A DNA stretch of 64,000 bases from Phlyctochytrium arcticum (GCA_025602905.1 JAHLKI010000005.1:186001-250000); one strand, 5' to 3'. Shown: positions 34,017-45,729, counted from the first letter of the stretch. A program made the numbers and translations. The notes: a model not told the origin generated them from the letters alone.

Positions 34017-37000
34017 ATGGCAGAACTCCAACTTGAACGACCCCGCACACCTACTAAACGAACAACCAGACCATCGCAGCCTCTTCAAACCAAAAATCAG
34101 AGCAGCGATATGATAGCCGATATAATGGCAACCCTCTACGCGCCGCCGCAGCGTCCGCCTCCGCTGCCAGCACAGGATATGCGGTTAACAACTCCTGCAG
34201 ATGTGGATCGTAACCGGGAGCGCGAATGGGAACATAGTGAGAGAGGAAGTATCGCGCCGGTCTCTGCGCCGTCAACCGCATACACCACTCAAGTCCCTTG
34301 GCTTTGGAAAGATCCCGCTTTAGCCAATGGGATGAAAGGAGATGGGTCAACATCCAGGAAAGGCTCATTATTTGAACGAATCTTGCACCCATTCGGAGGA
34401 AGAAAGGGAAGTGACTTGATAATCGAGCATCCGCCGTGGACGGGAGATGGCAACACACAATCAAAGCAGCAAGAGAATGAGGCGGTACAGCAGCATGTCG
34501 AGACTACGGCACGGCCTCCGCTTGCTGCCCCTCCGCCCCACACGCGTGACCACCAGCATGAACCCATCCCTTACAATCCATATCCATATTCCCCCACTAC
34601 AACTACCACAGCCGCTAGCATGTATGCAAACTTTCCCGCCCGCACAACATCTACATCTCGACTCGCTTCAACCCTAAGGGCAACATTACAACGCCCGCGC
34701 AAAAGTCAATATCAGCACAAATCAAATACATCATCAAAGCTGGCGAGTGACCATAGCCTATCAAGCATGGAGTCGGACCATAGTGTAACCCCTACGCCAA
34801 GCCGAATGGGGTCAAAATGGAACTTGTTTAAGCATGTCTCAAGTGGACGGCTGAGTCTCAGGGGTTCAAAACGAGCGGGAGGCCGGAGAGGAAGTGAAGG
34901 CAGGCAGACAAGAAGTCAAGACAGTTTGCATCACTCCCAAAAAGAAGAGAGCAGGATGAAACCGCATGGTTCGGCAGAGCTATTCCATCCTGCGGTGGGG
35001 TGGTATGAAGATGAACGCGTGGGGAGCAGTACGGGAGGAGGGGTAGTGAGACTCAATAGTTCCGGTACAATGCTCGGGAATGGATTTTATGACGACTCAG
35101 CGGTGATCAAAGCGGGGCCAGGGAGGGAGTTGATGGTATCAAACGTATATGATGCTCCCGGAATCGTCCTCGGTCCAGCACCTCCACCACGACGGAGAAG
35201 TGTTGGTGTGGTAAAAATGCCTGTCCCTGGTGTCTGGGTCGGAGAACGAGAGGAAGACATACTGGATTCAATTCAATCTGTTGAGCCATCAACTGATATC
35301 AATATGGATAAAGGAAAAGCCGTGCTACGGATGCCAGAGTCTGAATTTATTCATTCAACTACGGATACGCGTGAAGCCGTCAAAGACATTAGCTCAAGTC
35401 AGGAATCCGAGGTTGGCCAGGATGTTAGCACAACCATTTGCAAAGACGACACATCCGCCGTTCAAACTGAACCCGCCAATTCAAAAGTGGAGGAGGAGCC
35501 TGTAGTACCCGCCTGCCCCGAGCCAACCTCGCTTCCGCCTGTCGTGGAGACACCAGCATTCGGTACACTTAAGATGCCTGAGCCAGATGTCCCTCTGCAG
35601 TCTTTAGCCCCAGTGTCATCATCAGTAGTTTCGCCCCTGCCAGCGCCGGCTACCGCTATTCTGGCCATGCCTACCCCTTCCCATCGCCCAGTAAATCCCT
35701 TCAATGTTCCGCCTCTGTCTATACCACGGCCATTCTCATCTGGCATGCCCAATCCACCTCAGCCGCCGTCCCTTTTGCAGGAGATCAACTTCTTAAAGTC
35801 ACAGTTGGCGGCGCTCACCGCTCCCCAAGCAAAGGTGGAGGCAGCATCCAGCCCCGTTGGCCCATCCTCGGCTGTCTCCACGACTGCAGTGAAGGACCTA
35901 CCTTATACCCCAAACGTTCCACTTTCACAAAGTATGCCACTAACACCTTTGACACCCTTCATCACAACTTCACCCCTGACCCCTGCTTCTTCCGCTGCAA
36001 GCCAGCATGCGACTCATTACATCTCAGCAACAGATGCACGACTGCTCCAGACAAGCTTGTCCGCATTGGCACATTCCAATCAAACGCTGCAATCTCGACT
36101 TTCTAATCTTGAGCAGCGCTATGGTGATTTGATCACCACCCATGATGTGACCGTTGCGGAGAAAAGGGAGGCCGAGGAGACGGTCACCGATCTACGAAAA
36201 GATGTTGAGTTACACCGTTTGCGCGAGCATGAATGGGAAGGGGAGGTTATCCGTATCCGCGACCAGTACGCCGAGTTTCAGGTAGAATATCAAGCTCATT
36301 TGCGGACATCCGACTCTCTACATTCTGAAATTGAGAATCTGCGATCCGAATTGGAAACTCTTCGCTCCGCGCATGAACAACTAAAATCTGAGAATGCCGA
36401 GCAAATACAAGTCATGGAAGAGCAGCGATCCGAACTGGAAACTCTTCGCTCCACGCATGAACAACTAAAATCTGAGAATGCCGAGCAAATACAAGTCATG
36501 GAAGAGCAGACAAAACGAATGGAAACTCTGCAGCGGGGAATCGCCGAGCGGGACGCTATTGCTTCCGAAAGTTGCAAGAGAATGGAAACAATGGAGAAGA
36601 GGATGCAACAACTGGTTAAAGTGTTTGCAAGTGCAGCAATGGGCCATGGGAAGAGTGGGGGAAGAGGTGATGGAGCAACGCGTCCTGGCGGGGACGGCGG
36701 TGGTGGAGGTGAAGAAGACGTCGGACATCGCTACGTGTCACCCGATGCCCAGTCTGGATATGAGGGGAATATGCAATTGCGAAAGCATTCCGTAGAAGTG
36801 CTGCCAAACAAAGATAAAATCATTGGCGTGGATGCCCGAAATGGCCATAGCTTAGGCAGCTTTCCCGCTAGCACGACAAAGCTGGCCTCAACGACACATT
36901 TAGGATCTACATCTCCGTATCTACTTTCTCGTCCCAAATTTGCTTCTCCGCACCCATACGATCGCCCCCTTCCTTCCCCATCCCAAATCTCGTTGCCGGG

Positions 37001-37385
37001 TGTGTTTTATTCATTTGCTGACTTACCACCAGGGGTGCTCCTTCCGCCGCTCCCACAATCCTCCTCACCCTCTCAAGCACCGCACCTGGCCTCGGCTTTC
37101 TCGCAAATCGCTCCGACGGTTGAACCATCGTATGGAAACGACAGTTCACTATCCCTGCCTGCCTCACCAGTACAACCTCGCGTACCCGTGAGAATCGACT
37201 CTGACGGTTTCGGATCTCCCTTGTCTTCGCGACCTTCTGGTGGGCCACCTTCCCCCATTGATCGAAGAACGAGCCCAGAAATGGATACGCGACCGGTAGA
37301 CACCATGGCAAGTGTCATGGGCGCTACTTACGGCTCATACCATTCACGTTCTGTGAAAGCACTAGCTTCCATGTTTGACGAGTAA
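34017..37385 (+). CDS. Intronless coiled-coil protein of unknown function
   Basis: A single 3369-nt frame from the ATG at 34017 encodes 1122 aa; an in-frame GTG 27 nt upstream is not the start. The first 650 residues are low-complexity, basic, and rich in Pro, Ser and Thr. One block resembles a membrane- or cytoskeleton-binding basic patch (SGRLSLRGSKRAGGRRGSEG). Residues about 690-880 form a long heptad-rich coiled coil. This contains a perfect tandem duplication of 28 codons. The C-terminal 230 residues are again Ser/Pro-rich. No catalytic motif is visible and I do not recognise the family. It could be a cytoskeletal or polarity scaffold, but that is only inferred from the architecture. Confidence 0.75.
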   Translation: MAELQLERPRTPTKRTTRPSQPLQTKNQSSDMIADIMATLYAPPQRPPPLPAQDMRLTTPADVDRNREREWEHSERGSIAPVSAPSTAYTTQVPWLWKDPALANGMKGDGSTSRKGSLFERILHPFGGRKGSDLIIEHPPWTGDGNTQSKQQENEAVQQHVETTARPPLAAPPPHTRDHQHEPIPYNPYPYSPTTTTTAASMYANFPARTTSTSRLASTLRATLQRPRKSQYQHKSNTSSKLASDHSLSSMESDHSVTPTPSRMGSKWNLFKHVSSGRLSLRGSKRAGGRRGSEGRQTRSQDSLHHSQKEESRMKPHGSAELFHPAVGWYEDERVGSSTGGGVVRLNSSGTMLGNGFYDDSAVIKAGPGRELMVSNVYDAPGIVLGPAPPPRRRSVGVVKMPVPGVWVGEREEDILDSIQSVEPSTDINMDKGKAVLRMPESEFIHSTTDTREAVKDISSSQESEVGQDVSTTICKDDTSAVQTEPANSKVEEEPVVPACPEPTSLPPVVETPAFGTLKMPEPDVPLQSLAPVSSSVVSPLPAPATAILAMPTPSHRPVNPFNVPPLSIPRPFSSGMPNPPQPPSLLQEINFLKSQLAALTAPQAKVEAASSPVGPSSAVSTTAVKDLPYTPNVPLSQSMPLTPLTPFITTSPLTPASSAASQHATHYISATDARLLQTSLSALAHSNQTLQSRLSNLEQRYGDLITTHDVTVAEKREAEETVTDLRKDVELHRLREHEWEGEVIRIRDQYAEFQVEYQAHLRTSDSLHSEIENLRSELETLRSAHEQLKSENAEQIQVMEEQRSELETLRSTHEQLKSENAEQIQVMEEQTKRMETLQRGIAERDAIASESCKRMETMEKRMQQLVKVFASAAMGHGKSGGRGDGATRPGGDGGGGGEEDVGHRYVSPDAQSGYEGNMQLRKHSVEVLPNKDKIIGVDARNGHSLGSFPASTTKLASTTHLGSTSPYLLSRPKFASPHPYDRPLPSPSQISLPGVFYSFADLPPGVLLPPLPQSSSPSQAPHLASAFSQIAPTVEPSYGNDSSLSLPASPVQPRVPVRIDSDGFGSPLSSRPSGGPPSPIDRRTSPEMDTRPVDTMASVMGATYGSYHSRSVKALASMFDE
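36342..36509 (+). repeat. Two tandem 84-bp units inside the coiled coil
   Basis: Two adjacent units, 36342-36425 and 36426-36509, differ at only about two bases. Each encodes 28 residues beginning RSELETLRS and ending QVMEEQ. 28 is four heptads, so the duplication keeps coiled-coil phase. Confidence 0.95.
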
Positions 37386-37959
37386 CTGGCTATTCGACCC
37401 TTCTATTTGATTGGAATAACCCCTGCCAAGTATATCAGCCCGTTGTGCATACATCGACTTTTAACCTTAACTAGCTATTTTTACACATCTTCGAATTTTG
37501 CAAGACTGTCAAACATTGCAGAAGCTTTCCAGACTTGAAAAAGAAAGATTAACCTTGAGAGTAATTGTAGTTTGACTTACCTTTATTTTTCCCATGGAAC
37601 ATGACATGCCATCTGATTTAAATTTAGGGAACATAACCTAGCATCAAGGACGCATTATTGAATGTTCACGTCGGATAATGTCCAGATGAATGTAGCGCGA
37701 CCCGAATGTATGCATAGTATTACGCCAACATTCAAGCAAAGAACTAAGTAAACCGCTTTGCACCGGCTACGGGCCCTGGAAAAATCTAACAATGAATGAC
37801 TATCGAATGCTAGCGATGCACACCCCTTTTGTACAGCAGTAGTGGTCTCCCCTCCCCACACAAATATGACTTGATTATTTTAGACATGGCCATGGTGCTC
37901 AGTGCGTCGCGGTTCCAATAGCGATAAGTTAGTAGGTAGGAAGGTCATAGGTGGGCAGA

Positions 37960-37978
37960 GGGGGGGGGGGGGGGGGGG
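37960..37978 (+). repeat. Homopolymer run of 19 G
   Basis: Nineteen consecutive G residues in purine-rich sequence. The exact length may be affected by sequencing error. Confidence 0.9.
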
Positions 37979-38418
37979 AGAGAAGAGAGGATTGTATGAT
38001 GCCGGAGTTATGGGCAGAATCATGTGCATACGAGTGCTACTCCGAGGATGGCGTTTGTTTTCGGGATTCACACTCCCTGAAGGTCCTGTCATTAAAAAAT
38101 CGGCTTCCCGGTGTATTGCGCTTCCCAAGCACATGCAGCCGTATCGACTGCTGGTACCGTAGCTGGGAACTCTGAGCTTCACCGGGAACAATTCTCGAGG
38201 TCTGCAGAGGTCCTCCGATTTTGCATCAAGACTCGAAAATTACATTTCGCCGTATGCTCGGGAATGTTTACTAGTCATAATTTTCCCAAGGTTTAGCTCT
38301 TCAGCTTTGTCAGTTTTGACACCCACTCCCGCCAAACGCGTCCTCGACAGTGCCGAATTTTGACGGGATTTGACATTTGGCATTCTGGGAATCCGCTTTG
38401 ACGTGCATTTCAAAAAAA

Positions 38419-38426
38419 TATATAAA
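38419..38426 (+). promoter_or_regulatory. TATA box of the small membrane protein gene
   Basis: TATATAAA follows an A run, about 84 bp upstream of the ATG at 38510. Confidence 0.6.
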
Positions 38427-38509
38427 GAAGTGAAATTTGCCAACATGCATCAATCAACAAGTTCCAAACCTGCATTTCTCCCAACCATCATCAAGAACAC
38501 AAGCACAAT

Positions 38510-39069
38510 ATGTCGTCCGCTTTGCCAATTCTGCCACCGTGCACAACCACCGCATCCGCCGCGTCAGCATTGCCATCAAACTCCGCTCCTCCCGCTCCTA
38601 CAGTAGCTATAGCACCACAACTATCTTCAGAGAACACGACAAAATCATCGACACTGCAACGACCATCTCCATTATATCTGCTTCTCTTTACTATTCTGGT
38701 AGTTCTACTTCTTGCGGCTGGCATTGCAGTTACCGGGAGCACAATTTTGGCAGCTTTGTGTGGGCTCACAGGAGTAAGCGTCGCCCTCATTATATTTCTA
38801 CTGGTAAGTACGAAGCATTTCCTTCACGCACGCATGAACAGTATCACTCATTTTATTCCTGCTAATAGCGAATGACCTGGTTTTCCAATACGCAGGATGG
38901 GGAAACCTCCGTTGTTCAGGAAGTGACTTGCACAACCCCCCTTCCCCCTGCATACACCCTCGAGCTATTTCTGCCCAAGTACAGCTCTACTCCTGACCTC
39001 GAAGCTGGCAAAGAACTGGATACCATTGAAATTTCAGTCCACAGCCTGCCACCAATCTACGCACCCTAA
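38510..39069 (+). CDS. Small membrane protein with a hydrophobic hairpin, function unknown
   Basis: Two exons, 38510-38803 and 38896-39069, join in phase 0 and give 468 nt (155 aa). A clear GTAAGT donor and a CAG acceptor bound the intron. The N-terminal 50 residues are Pro/Ser/Ala/Thr-rich. Two adjacent hydrophobic helices occupy about residues 54-75 and 78-98, split by a short glycine-bearing turn. The intron falls directly after the second helix. The C-terminal 57 residues are acidic and soluble. I do not recognise the family. The well-placed TATA box supports it being a real gene. Confidence 0.7.
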
Positions 39070-39318
39070 TTATATACTACGGATCCAGTAGTTCCAGAAA
39101 ATGTCTCTTATTTAGGGAGAATCTTGTATCTAGCTACCATCTCTCCATATATACCCACGCACCCCCCCTTTCCTTTCCATCCATCAACGCACTCCTCATC
39201 AAATTAAGTTATTTCATTTTCTATTTAATTGCAATACATGTCTCTGAGAAAGATCAATCCCGGCTCGCAAGTGATGAAATCTATCAGTCTAGCCTGCCTG
39301 ATCTAAACGTCCAGAATC

Positions 39319-42300
39319 TTACAGTTCGGGATTGGCCAAATCTATAAATTGCATCAAGAATATGACACGCTTGCGCACCATCATGTCGCCGGTGCTGCCT
39401 GCGCGGGTCAACGCAGCCAAGTCTGGCCCGCTCTTGTTCGCCACGACAGTGTTGGAGGTCAGTACACCTCCACCTGTCCCTCCTCCGACCATTGGAGTCT
39501 TTGCGCCGGAACTAGGCAGTGGCGGTACAGGCCGTCGAGATGGCGGGATCCGAACAACAGAATCTGAAGTAGTCAGATTACTTGCCTCCAACCCTTTTGG
39601 CAAAGGCAGAATGATAGGCGCGAAAATTTCCGCTAGAAAGCGAATTGTGTCAAAGGAAGTCTATGCGAATATTTCAAATGGTAATTCAAGGGGCACTTAC
39701 CAACGCGCTGGACAGAAAATTCTGCCTGCCCTCTGTAATTTTCAACGATCGCGCGCAGAAATCGAACAACATACTGGAATGTCTTGAAATGCACTTCCGG
39801 CAATCCCTTGACGCATTGGACGGCAGCTGCGTATGATGCGTAGCCCTCGGTAGCACAGCGAGTGGCTATGGGCTCAGGAACGGTGGGTACAGCCAGGCTC
39901 CGGAGAAATGTCATTAAAACGCCCGCTGCTGAATGCACAGAAACTGCGCGGCCGCGGGGTTTAGGAACAGGAGGAGTAGCGACTGTTGTTGGGGACTCAT
40001 TCTTGACCGAATCGACTGGCGTGGGCGAGAGCATCGGGGGCACAGTCTTTATGAGTTCGTCAATGTCAAGACTTATGCTCTTACGTTGCTCTATAGGTGT
40101 CCGGCTGCCGCTCCCCGCGTCGCTGTCCAGATCATCTGCGGTTGAGGAACTGGACGCGCGGCGAGAGTTGGGATCATGACCCTCCTGAGTGCCCTGGTGT
40201 GGATGCCCGGGGTCTGCCAGAAGAACGCCCAAATCAAATGGGGCACCTGTATCAAGACACTCTGACAAGTACTCTTGAACACTCATGTCTCCAGTGGCAG
40301 TAAACAGATTGTCCTATTTTGTAAGTGTCAGTATGTTCCCATTCCAATTGTCATGTTGCAACGGACCACGTCCATTCCGAAACGGAAAATGAAATCAGTA
40401 AGTCGCCACAATTGAATCGGTATCGGTACACGATTTTTGCCATCGGGCGTGGGTGGTTCAGAGCTCAAACCCTCAGGTTCAAGAGTGTTGCCGCTACCAT
40501 CCGAAGGCGGTTTATCGGTGACAGCGGTGGACGATGCATCTTTTTGAGGATTATCAGAAGCCTTGGCTGGAGGTTTGTCAATGCTGGAGCGTTCCTCAGG
40601 AGTCCATTGCCGAATAGGCTTCGACAAGGTACACAGCGCCCCAAGACTGTTCCCAAATGTGCTGGGAAGCCATACTCCCATTACAGAAAGGAAATGATCC
40701 TTGCCATTCTCCGTGTGTAAAATCAAAATGTCATCCAGGGAATCTTGCTGGAAGTTTAGAGCCGGCGCAGTTGTTTCATCTACCAGGATGGTAACATTGA
40801 CCTTGAGCTGGTCGCCTGTAGAAAGTATCGTTAATTATTGATGCACATTCCGTTTAATAATGAAAGGTATACCTGGCAGCAGCGTGCTAGCTGGGGGGTT
40901 GACGTAACACCATCTTTTACACGCTTGTATCTCCTCGGGCTTGGGCACAAATTTGTACTGCGCAATAACCTAAGGTAAATCGGTGGTTAGGCTTACTGCT
41001 TCTGACGAAAAGACGAAGATCAGCAACCTGTCCTCTGTTCTCTACAACAATTGTTTTTGTCATTGGCACCCCATATCGGATGTCGCCAAAATCCAAGATG
41101 TTGTTGTCAACCACCAGATCTGGAAGCGATTCGTTCTCAAACTTATCGAGCTCACGAAGAATTTCTTCATGGGTGCCGTCAAAGCGATTGCCAATGTTTC
41201 GAATCTATCATCAAGGATTCATTTGCTGAAAAACAGGAGAAATTTAAAGAGGTCGGGTCTACCTTGAGGGAGGAGAGCGCCATGACAGGCTTGTGGTCAC
41301 TCATCGTGAGCTCCATCGCACTTTTGTACCATTGCACGGTGGTCCAGTCTGCATCCGAGGAAGAGTGCAGTGGATTCTTGAACCAAAGAATTCGGTCACA
41401 GAATGACGGTGTGCGGCGTTTCTCGCTAAGAAAATCGGTCAGCGCGACTTCCTTTCAAATCAAATCTATCCTCTACGTACCTGGTGTCAAACCGATCAGT
41501 TCCAATATCGTACTTAAACGTCGGTTGGAAGGTGATAGGGGCCTCCTGGTATCCTTGAAACGCACGCTTCGCTTCTTGCTCAATGAGGAGCTGCGCAAGT
41601 GACATCAGATCCCGGACTATTTAATGGAGGTTGCGCTAACCCACCTGATCAAATTTGAGCAATGGCCCTACGTCCCCTCGCGCTACATGACTCTTGACAT
41701 CTGATTCGGGAAGCTGTATGCGGTAATTCAGATCGCCAAGGAAAAACAAATGACTGGATATCGGTCGTCAGCAATTAATTTATATGGAGAACCTGAGAAC
41801 TTACTCTGCTTCATAAATTGAAGTCACATTGCGATTGGTTGCACCTCCTGGGCCACCAGCCGGAACAGGCGCCCCGTTCTGCGCTGCTTCATAATAACTT
41901 GACACCCAGGGATTGCGGTGTGTATAAGCTGTAAAGTCGGAGTATGTGGTTGGGAGTGGAAACGCAATTCGGCGTGAAATTTCCTGATAGTCTTGATTTC
42001 GTCTTTCCACCATGCTAGCGTCAGCAGCGAGGTGACAGTTGACAAAACACAAGTAACTGTCGTAAAAACGAAACCGTACAGAGGCGGCGCCCTTGTTGCC
42101 CTATCGAGAGGAAAAGTACAAGGATCTCATTACGCGGGAAAAACACGCCCCATTACCATCATTCCCAAGATTCCAGTACCCAAGTATTCTGCCGAGACTT
42201 CGCTCACTTTTTCACGCTCATCTTCGCGGACGTACACCAAAATTAGCATTCCGACAAGTTGCTTCGATGCAACCTAAGCGTAAAAGTTCAAGTCTTGCGC

Positions 42301-43875
42301 AACAAGGGGATCAACTACACGCAAACCACACCGCTCACCTTGAAAAAAGCCTTCCCTGTTCCACGCAACGCTTGTTCTATAGCTTTGCACCATTCGTCCT
42401 CTTTTGTAGTGTCACTATACAAATACGCTTGGGACGTCAAATCTAGCTCTTGGAAGCTGAAGCGCGTATAAGTCATGATGAAAAGAGCATAATCATACAG
42501 GGCGCTGTACCCGAGGACATAGACAGATGCAGGAGGATCATCCGTAGGGCGGAGCCATGGTGACAGTGACTGTGTTGGGCTTTGTCCATTAACATTCCAT
42601 GATCCTATAAAGACCCTAGATCCAAGCTAAGGCTATCAAATTTACGATGACAACGGATCCCAAGCGTACTGTTTTGAATCGAAATCCACAAACTTGCTTT
42701 CGCGGTTTCGAAGCTCCCGTGCAACCCATGCGTCCTTAACACTTTTGACAGCGGTGCCCCCTACGTTGCTATCCGAGTTGATGAATGGATTTGGTAGCAC
42801 TGCTTGTGTTTTGTCTGCAGCAACTCTTTTTAGCTCACGCGTCTTGGAAACCGCTCGTTTATACCGTCAATCGCCCCCTCTTAAGAATGCGGAAAAAGTG
42901 TTAGCTGCTTGCACCCTTCCACGTTCCATTTTATCATACCAAGATTGGCCGCGTCCTTCAAGGCGTCTTTAGCACTTTTCTGACCTTGCTCGTAGTATTG
43001 AATCCAATGATGAGTTCCAGAGCCCATGGTGTATTCACGCTCCCCTAAAAAAGAACGCTTCAATTTGGTGAACCTTGCCACAACTCTACGCATACGCACG
43101 AGCCACGGTCATTAGGTTCTTGATGTGCACCAGAAATGGACGGAGCTTCTCCAAATCTGATGTGACCAATTTTGCTTCGCGAGAACCAGATTCCAATCGA
43201 ACTGTGAGTTCTATCAGATTGTTGACAATCAATATGCCAGTGCTTGTACATGTCATCTATCCTGAAGAACCTGAACGACTAGTAGTGCTGGCGGCAGCGG
43301 TATCTGAGCTCTCTTTGTTTTGGGCTGCAGAACTACGTAAACATGGAACGCTACCCCTCAGTCGATGTTGCAAGTCACTCACAGACCGCAATCCTGAAGT
43401 CAGCGAATATTGGCAGTATCTCGGCTATCTCAGAAACGTTCGTTCCACCTCTCCTCAGCACAAACACACTACAATGGTATGAGCTTTGCACTCCATAAAA
43501 GTAATGCAAGAAATGCGACGCGGACATACCATGCTTCCTCCCCACCCTGAGTGTTCATAATAAGAGCAAGGGATCGTCGGCGGCGTTCGCCATTCTTTTT
43601 GACATAATGTAGATCTGCAGTGTAAAGATTGATAGCTCCAAAGTTAAGGATAAACACATCATCATGTCATGGAAGGAAAAATGTCTGCTCAGACAAGGAC
43701 AAAGGATATAATTTGGCATACTTCTGTGGGCCGAAGTAGTGGTGCTATTGCCTGAAGCTCTCCCATTATGGCCCAAGTTCGACGGCAAGGTTATATGTGT
43801 GCCAAATGCCAAAAGATGATGCTGTATTCCACAAAATTTGGAATTTTTGATCGCCTTGTCATCACCTTTTGGCAT
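39319..43875 (-). CDS. OCRL/INPP5B-type inositol polyphosphate 5-phosphatase with ASH and degenerate RhoGAP domains
   Basis: The domain order, 5' to 3' on the minus strand, matches human OCRL. A short PH-like N-terminal region (43.9-43.0 kb) comes first. The 5-phosphatase domain (42.6-41.25 kb) has GSWNVNGQSPTQS, FVNCHLAADASMVERR, FFLGDLNYRI and the catalytic MSDHKPV. An ASH domain (about 41.1-40.4 kb) and a RhoGAP-like domain (40.3-39.6 kb) follow. The phosphatase motifs are complete, so activity on PI(4,5)P2 is expected. The RhoGAP segment has LFTATGD where an arginine finger would sit, and a long Ser/Pro-rich insertion. More than ten introns occur. The start at 43875 is the ATG of the only frame whose phase fits the next exon, so the 5' end is less certain than the rest. 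Confidence 0.85.
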
Positions 43876-43975
43876 GACGTTGGCTCCGCTTAGCAAATCA
43901 AAAACGATACAGAAAGTTGATAGAAACCGACCCATGCTATTTGATAACAGAACATTTATACACTGCATTGACAAG

Positions 43976-44910
43976 CTAATACACAGCCTGCTGCTCGTAA
44001 TCACCCTCCAAGATGGGCCTATCATCTCGGCGGCGGCTACTTCGACGATGTCCATCGGACCTGGACCTAGACCGCCTGCGTTCACGCTCCCGTTGATCCC
44101 GTGGAGGACTTCGACTTGATCGGCGACCGCTGTCTGATCCTCCCTTTCGACGCTCCTTTTTCATCATTTGGAGACTAACATCTTGTCCAGCAAATAGTTC
44201 CTTTGATAATGGCCGCGAGACCAATTTCAGATGCATGAAGTTGCAAAATCCACCTCTGGTACATTCGGCGTTCTCATACTGTCTACAGCAAGCTGAGAAA
44301 TTGGAGAAATGTAACATTGTGTCAGTAAAAGTTGACCATAACAGATATGAATTAGCCTACCTTCGCCAAAATCTGTGACGGGTGAAAGCTCAGCATAAAG
44401 GGGTCGCCCAGCGTAGAAACGATCGTTTAATCCGTCAACAGCCTTCCCTGCATCTTCCTCGTACTTGTATCGAACGTAAACGTCTTTATAACAGGTGAGT
44501 CTTGGAGGTCAGAGGTAACCGATGCAAAGGACAACTTACTGCCAACCAAATGATCGCCGACGTTATCGCAAACATTCATTTCTTCAATTTCCCCATATTT
44601 TGCTAGCTCTACGAATATATCCTCGAAAAATAAATCAAAGTGTTCCTGAAGTTGTGGTTCGCTTAACGGGCAGTTGGCTTCGTGGGCGGGGTTTTGGTAA
44701 ACGTTGGACAGGAGGACAGTTTGCGAGAAAGTTGGTTTTACGTGCTTTCGCGAGCATCGGTCACCGTGGCGGCAGGCTCCGATCTTAAAGTAGAAACTAC
44801 AATTGACTTTGTCCTTCTCCGTTCCGTAAATGGAAGCCAGGTGATCTAGAGCAGAGTATAGTTAGCGCCAATGCAAAGTGCACCCAGGTTCACTCATACA
44901 TACCAGCCAT
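43976..44910 (-). CDS. U2AF1: U2 snRNP auxiliary factor small subunit (U2AF35)
   Basis: The first coding exon is only 7 nt (ATGGCTG, 44910-44904). It is followed by a GTATGT donor and joins exon 2 to read [18 protein letters not shown]. The protein then has a CCCH zinc finger, a UHM-type RRM ([14 protein letters not shown], then [16 protein letters not shown]), the block [17 protein letters not shown], a second CCCH finger ([19 protein letters not shown]) and an Arg/Ser/Asp-rich tail. This is the exact U2AF35 layout; it recognises the AG at 3' splice sites. The tail is a true RS domain, fitting the intron-rich genome. The gene lies 100 bp upstream of the OCRL-like gene on the same strand. Confidence 0.95.
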
Positions 44911-45405
44911 TGCTTTCAGTCACTGTCTTTTGGAATGCTTTTATGGTATGTAAACTAGACCGCTTGCAGACTCTGAGTTTTCGACTTTCACAGTGGGTCT
45001 TGTCGTTGTCAGTTTCTGCTTCAACTTTCCAAGAGAGCTGAAGTCGCAATTGCCAATTGTACGCAGTCCCATGACTGTGCCATCCGAGCCAAAATCCGGC
45101 AGCCCCCTCAGAGCCCCCTTGAAGACCGTGAGGCTTTTTGATTCTGAACTTTTCCTACGTTCCTGGAGTTCCTGGCCGTTCTGGCTGATTCGCCCAAAGT
45201 CTCAAATGCATTTGGGCATTCGCTGTACGATGCCTACCGGAGTTGTGCCCAAAACGGATTCTTTTAGGTGGCCTCACTTTCAAAAGCATGTCGCTATGCA
45301 GAAGCTTGCACAGAACCAATGTCATCAATGTTGTGCACCGACCAATAGGATTAAGAGTCAAGCTTCATACACGTTCTGAGATGAGCCACCGCAGAGCATC
45401 TCAAT

Positions 45406-45650
45406 CGTATGCACTGCCAGTGTAACTTGCCGCTGATGCGACTTGGTGGACCACATTTGAGCAACATTAATACCCAACAGTCGAGTAATAGGACGGCTGT
45501 ATGCAAATTCACAGCAGTATGTGTATAGCTTGCCGCTACTGCGATAGATCCTCCAATTTTGAGCCTCCATAGTCAAGTATCATGTCATATTGGGACGGCC
45601 GTGTGCGGCTTTCCAGCAGTATGTAGTGCTTGCCGCTACTGCGAGTTAGT
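45406..45650 (+). repeat. Three direct repeats spaced 100-103 bp
   Basis: The motif TGCCGCTACTGCGA occurs at 45531 and 45631, exactly 100 bp apart, with a degenerate copy (TGCCGCTGATGCGA) at 45428. In the two good copies similarity extends about 50 bp to the left, starting GGACGGC and including AGCAGTATGT. Confidence 0.75.
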
Positions 45651-45663
45651 GCACGACTTTTGT

Positions 45664-45729
45664 CAATATGATACCCGATATTCGAGTTAAAAACGATCTC
45701 GAATTAAAAAATGCCACTTTATCATATTG
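45664..45729. repeat. Inverted repeat CAATATGATA / TATCATATTG
   Basis: Perfect 10-bp arms at 45664-45673 and 45720-45729 flank a 46-bp AT-rich spacer, which itself holds two similar TCGARTTAAAA words. Confidence 0.6.

Larger units (their letters stand above)
37386..38509. other. Intergenic region with a poly-G tract
   Basis: 1.1 kb between two genes on the same strand. Apart from the 19-G run and the TATA box near the right end, no gene or structured element was recognised. Confidence 0.5.

Noticed and set aside
44993..45379. 128-codon open frame on the plus strand
   Set aside because: It starts at GTG, has no protein character and overlaps the U2AF1 promoter region.
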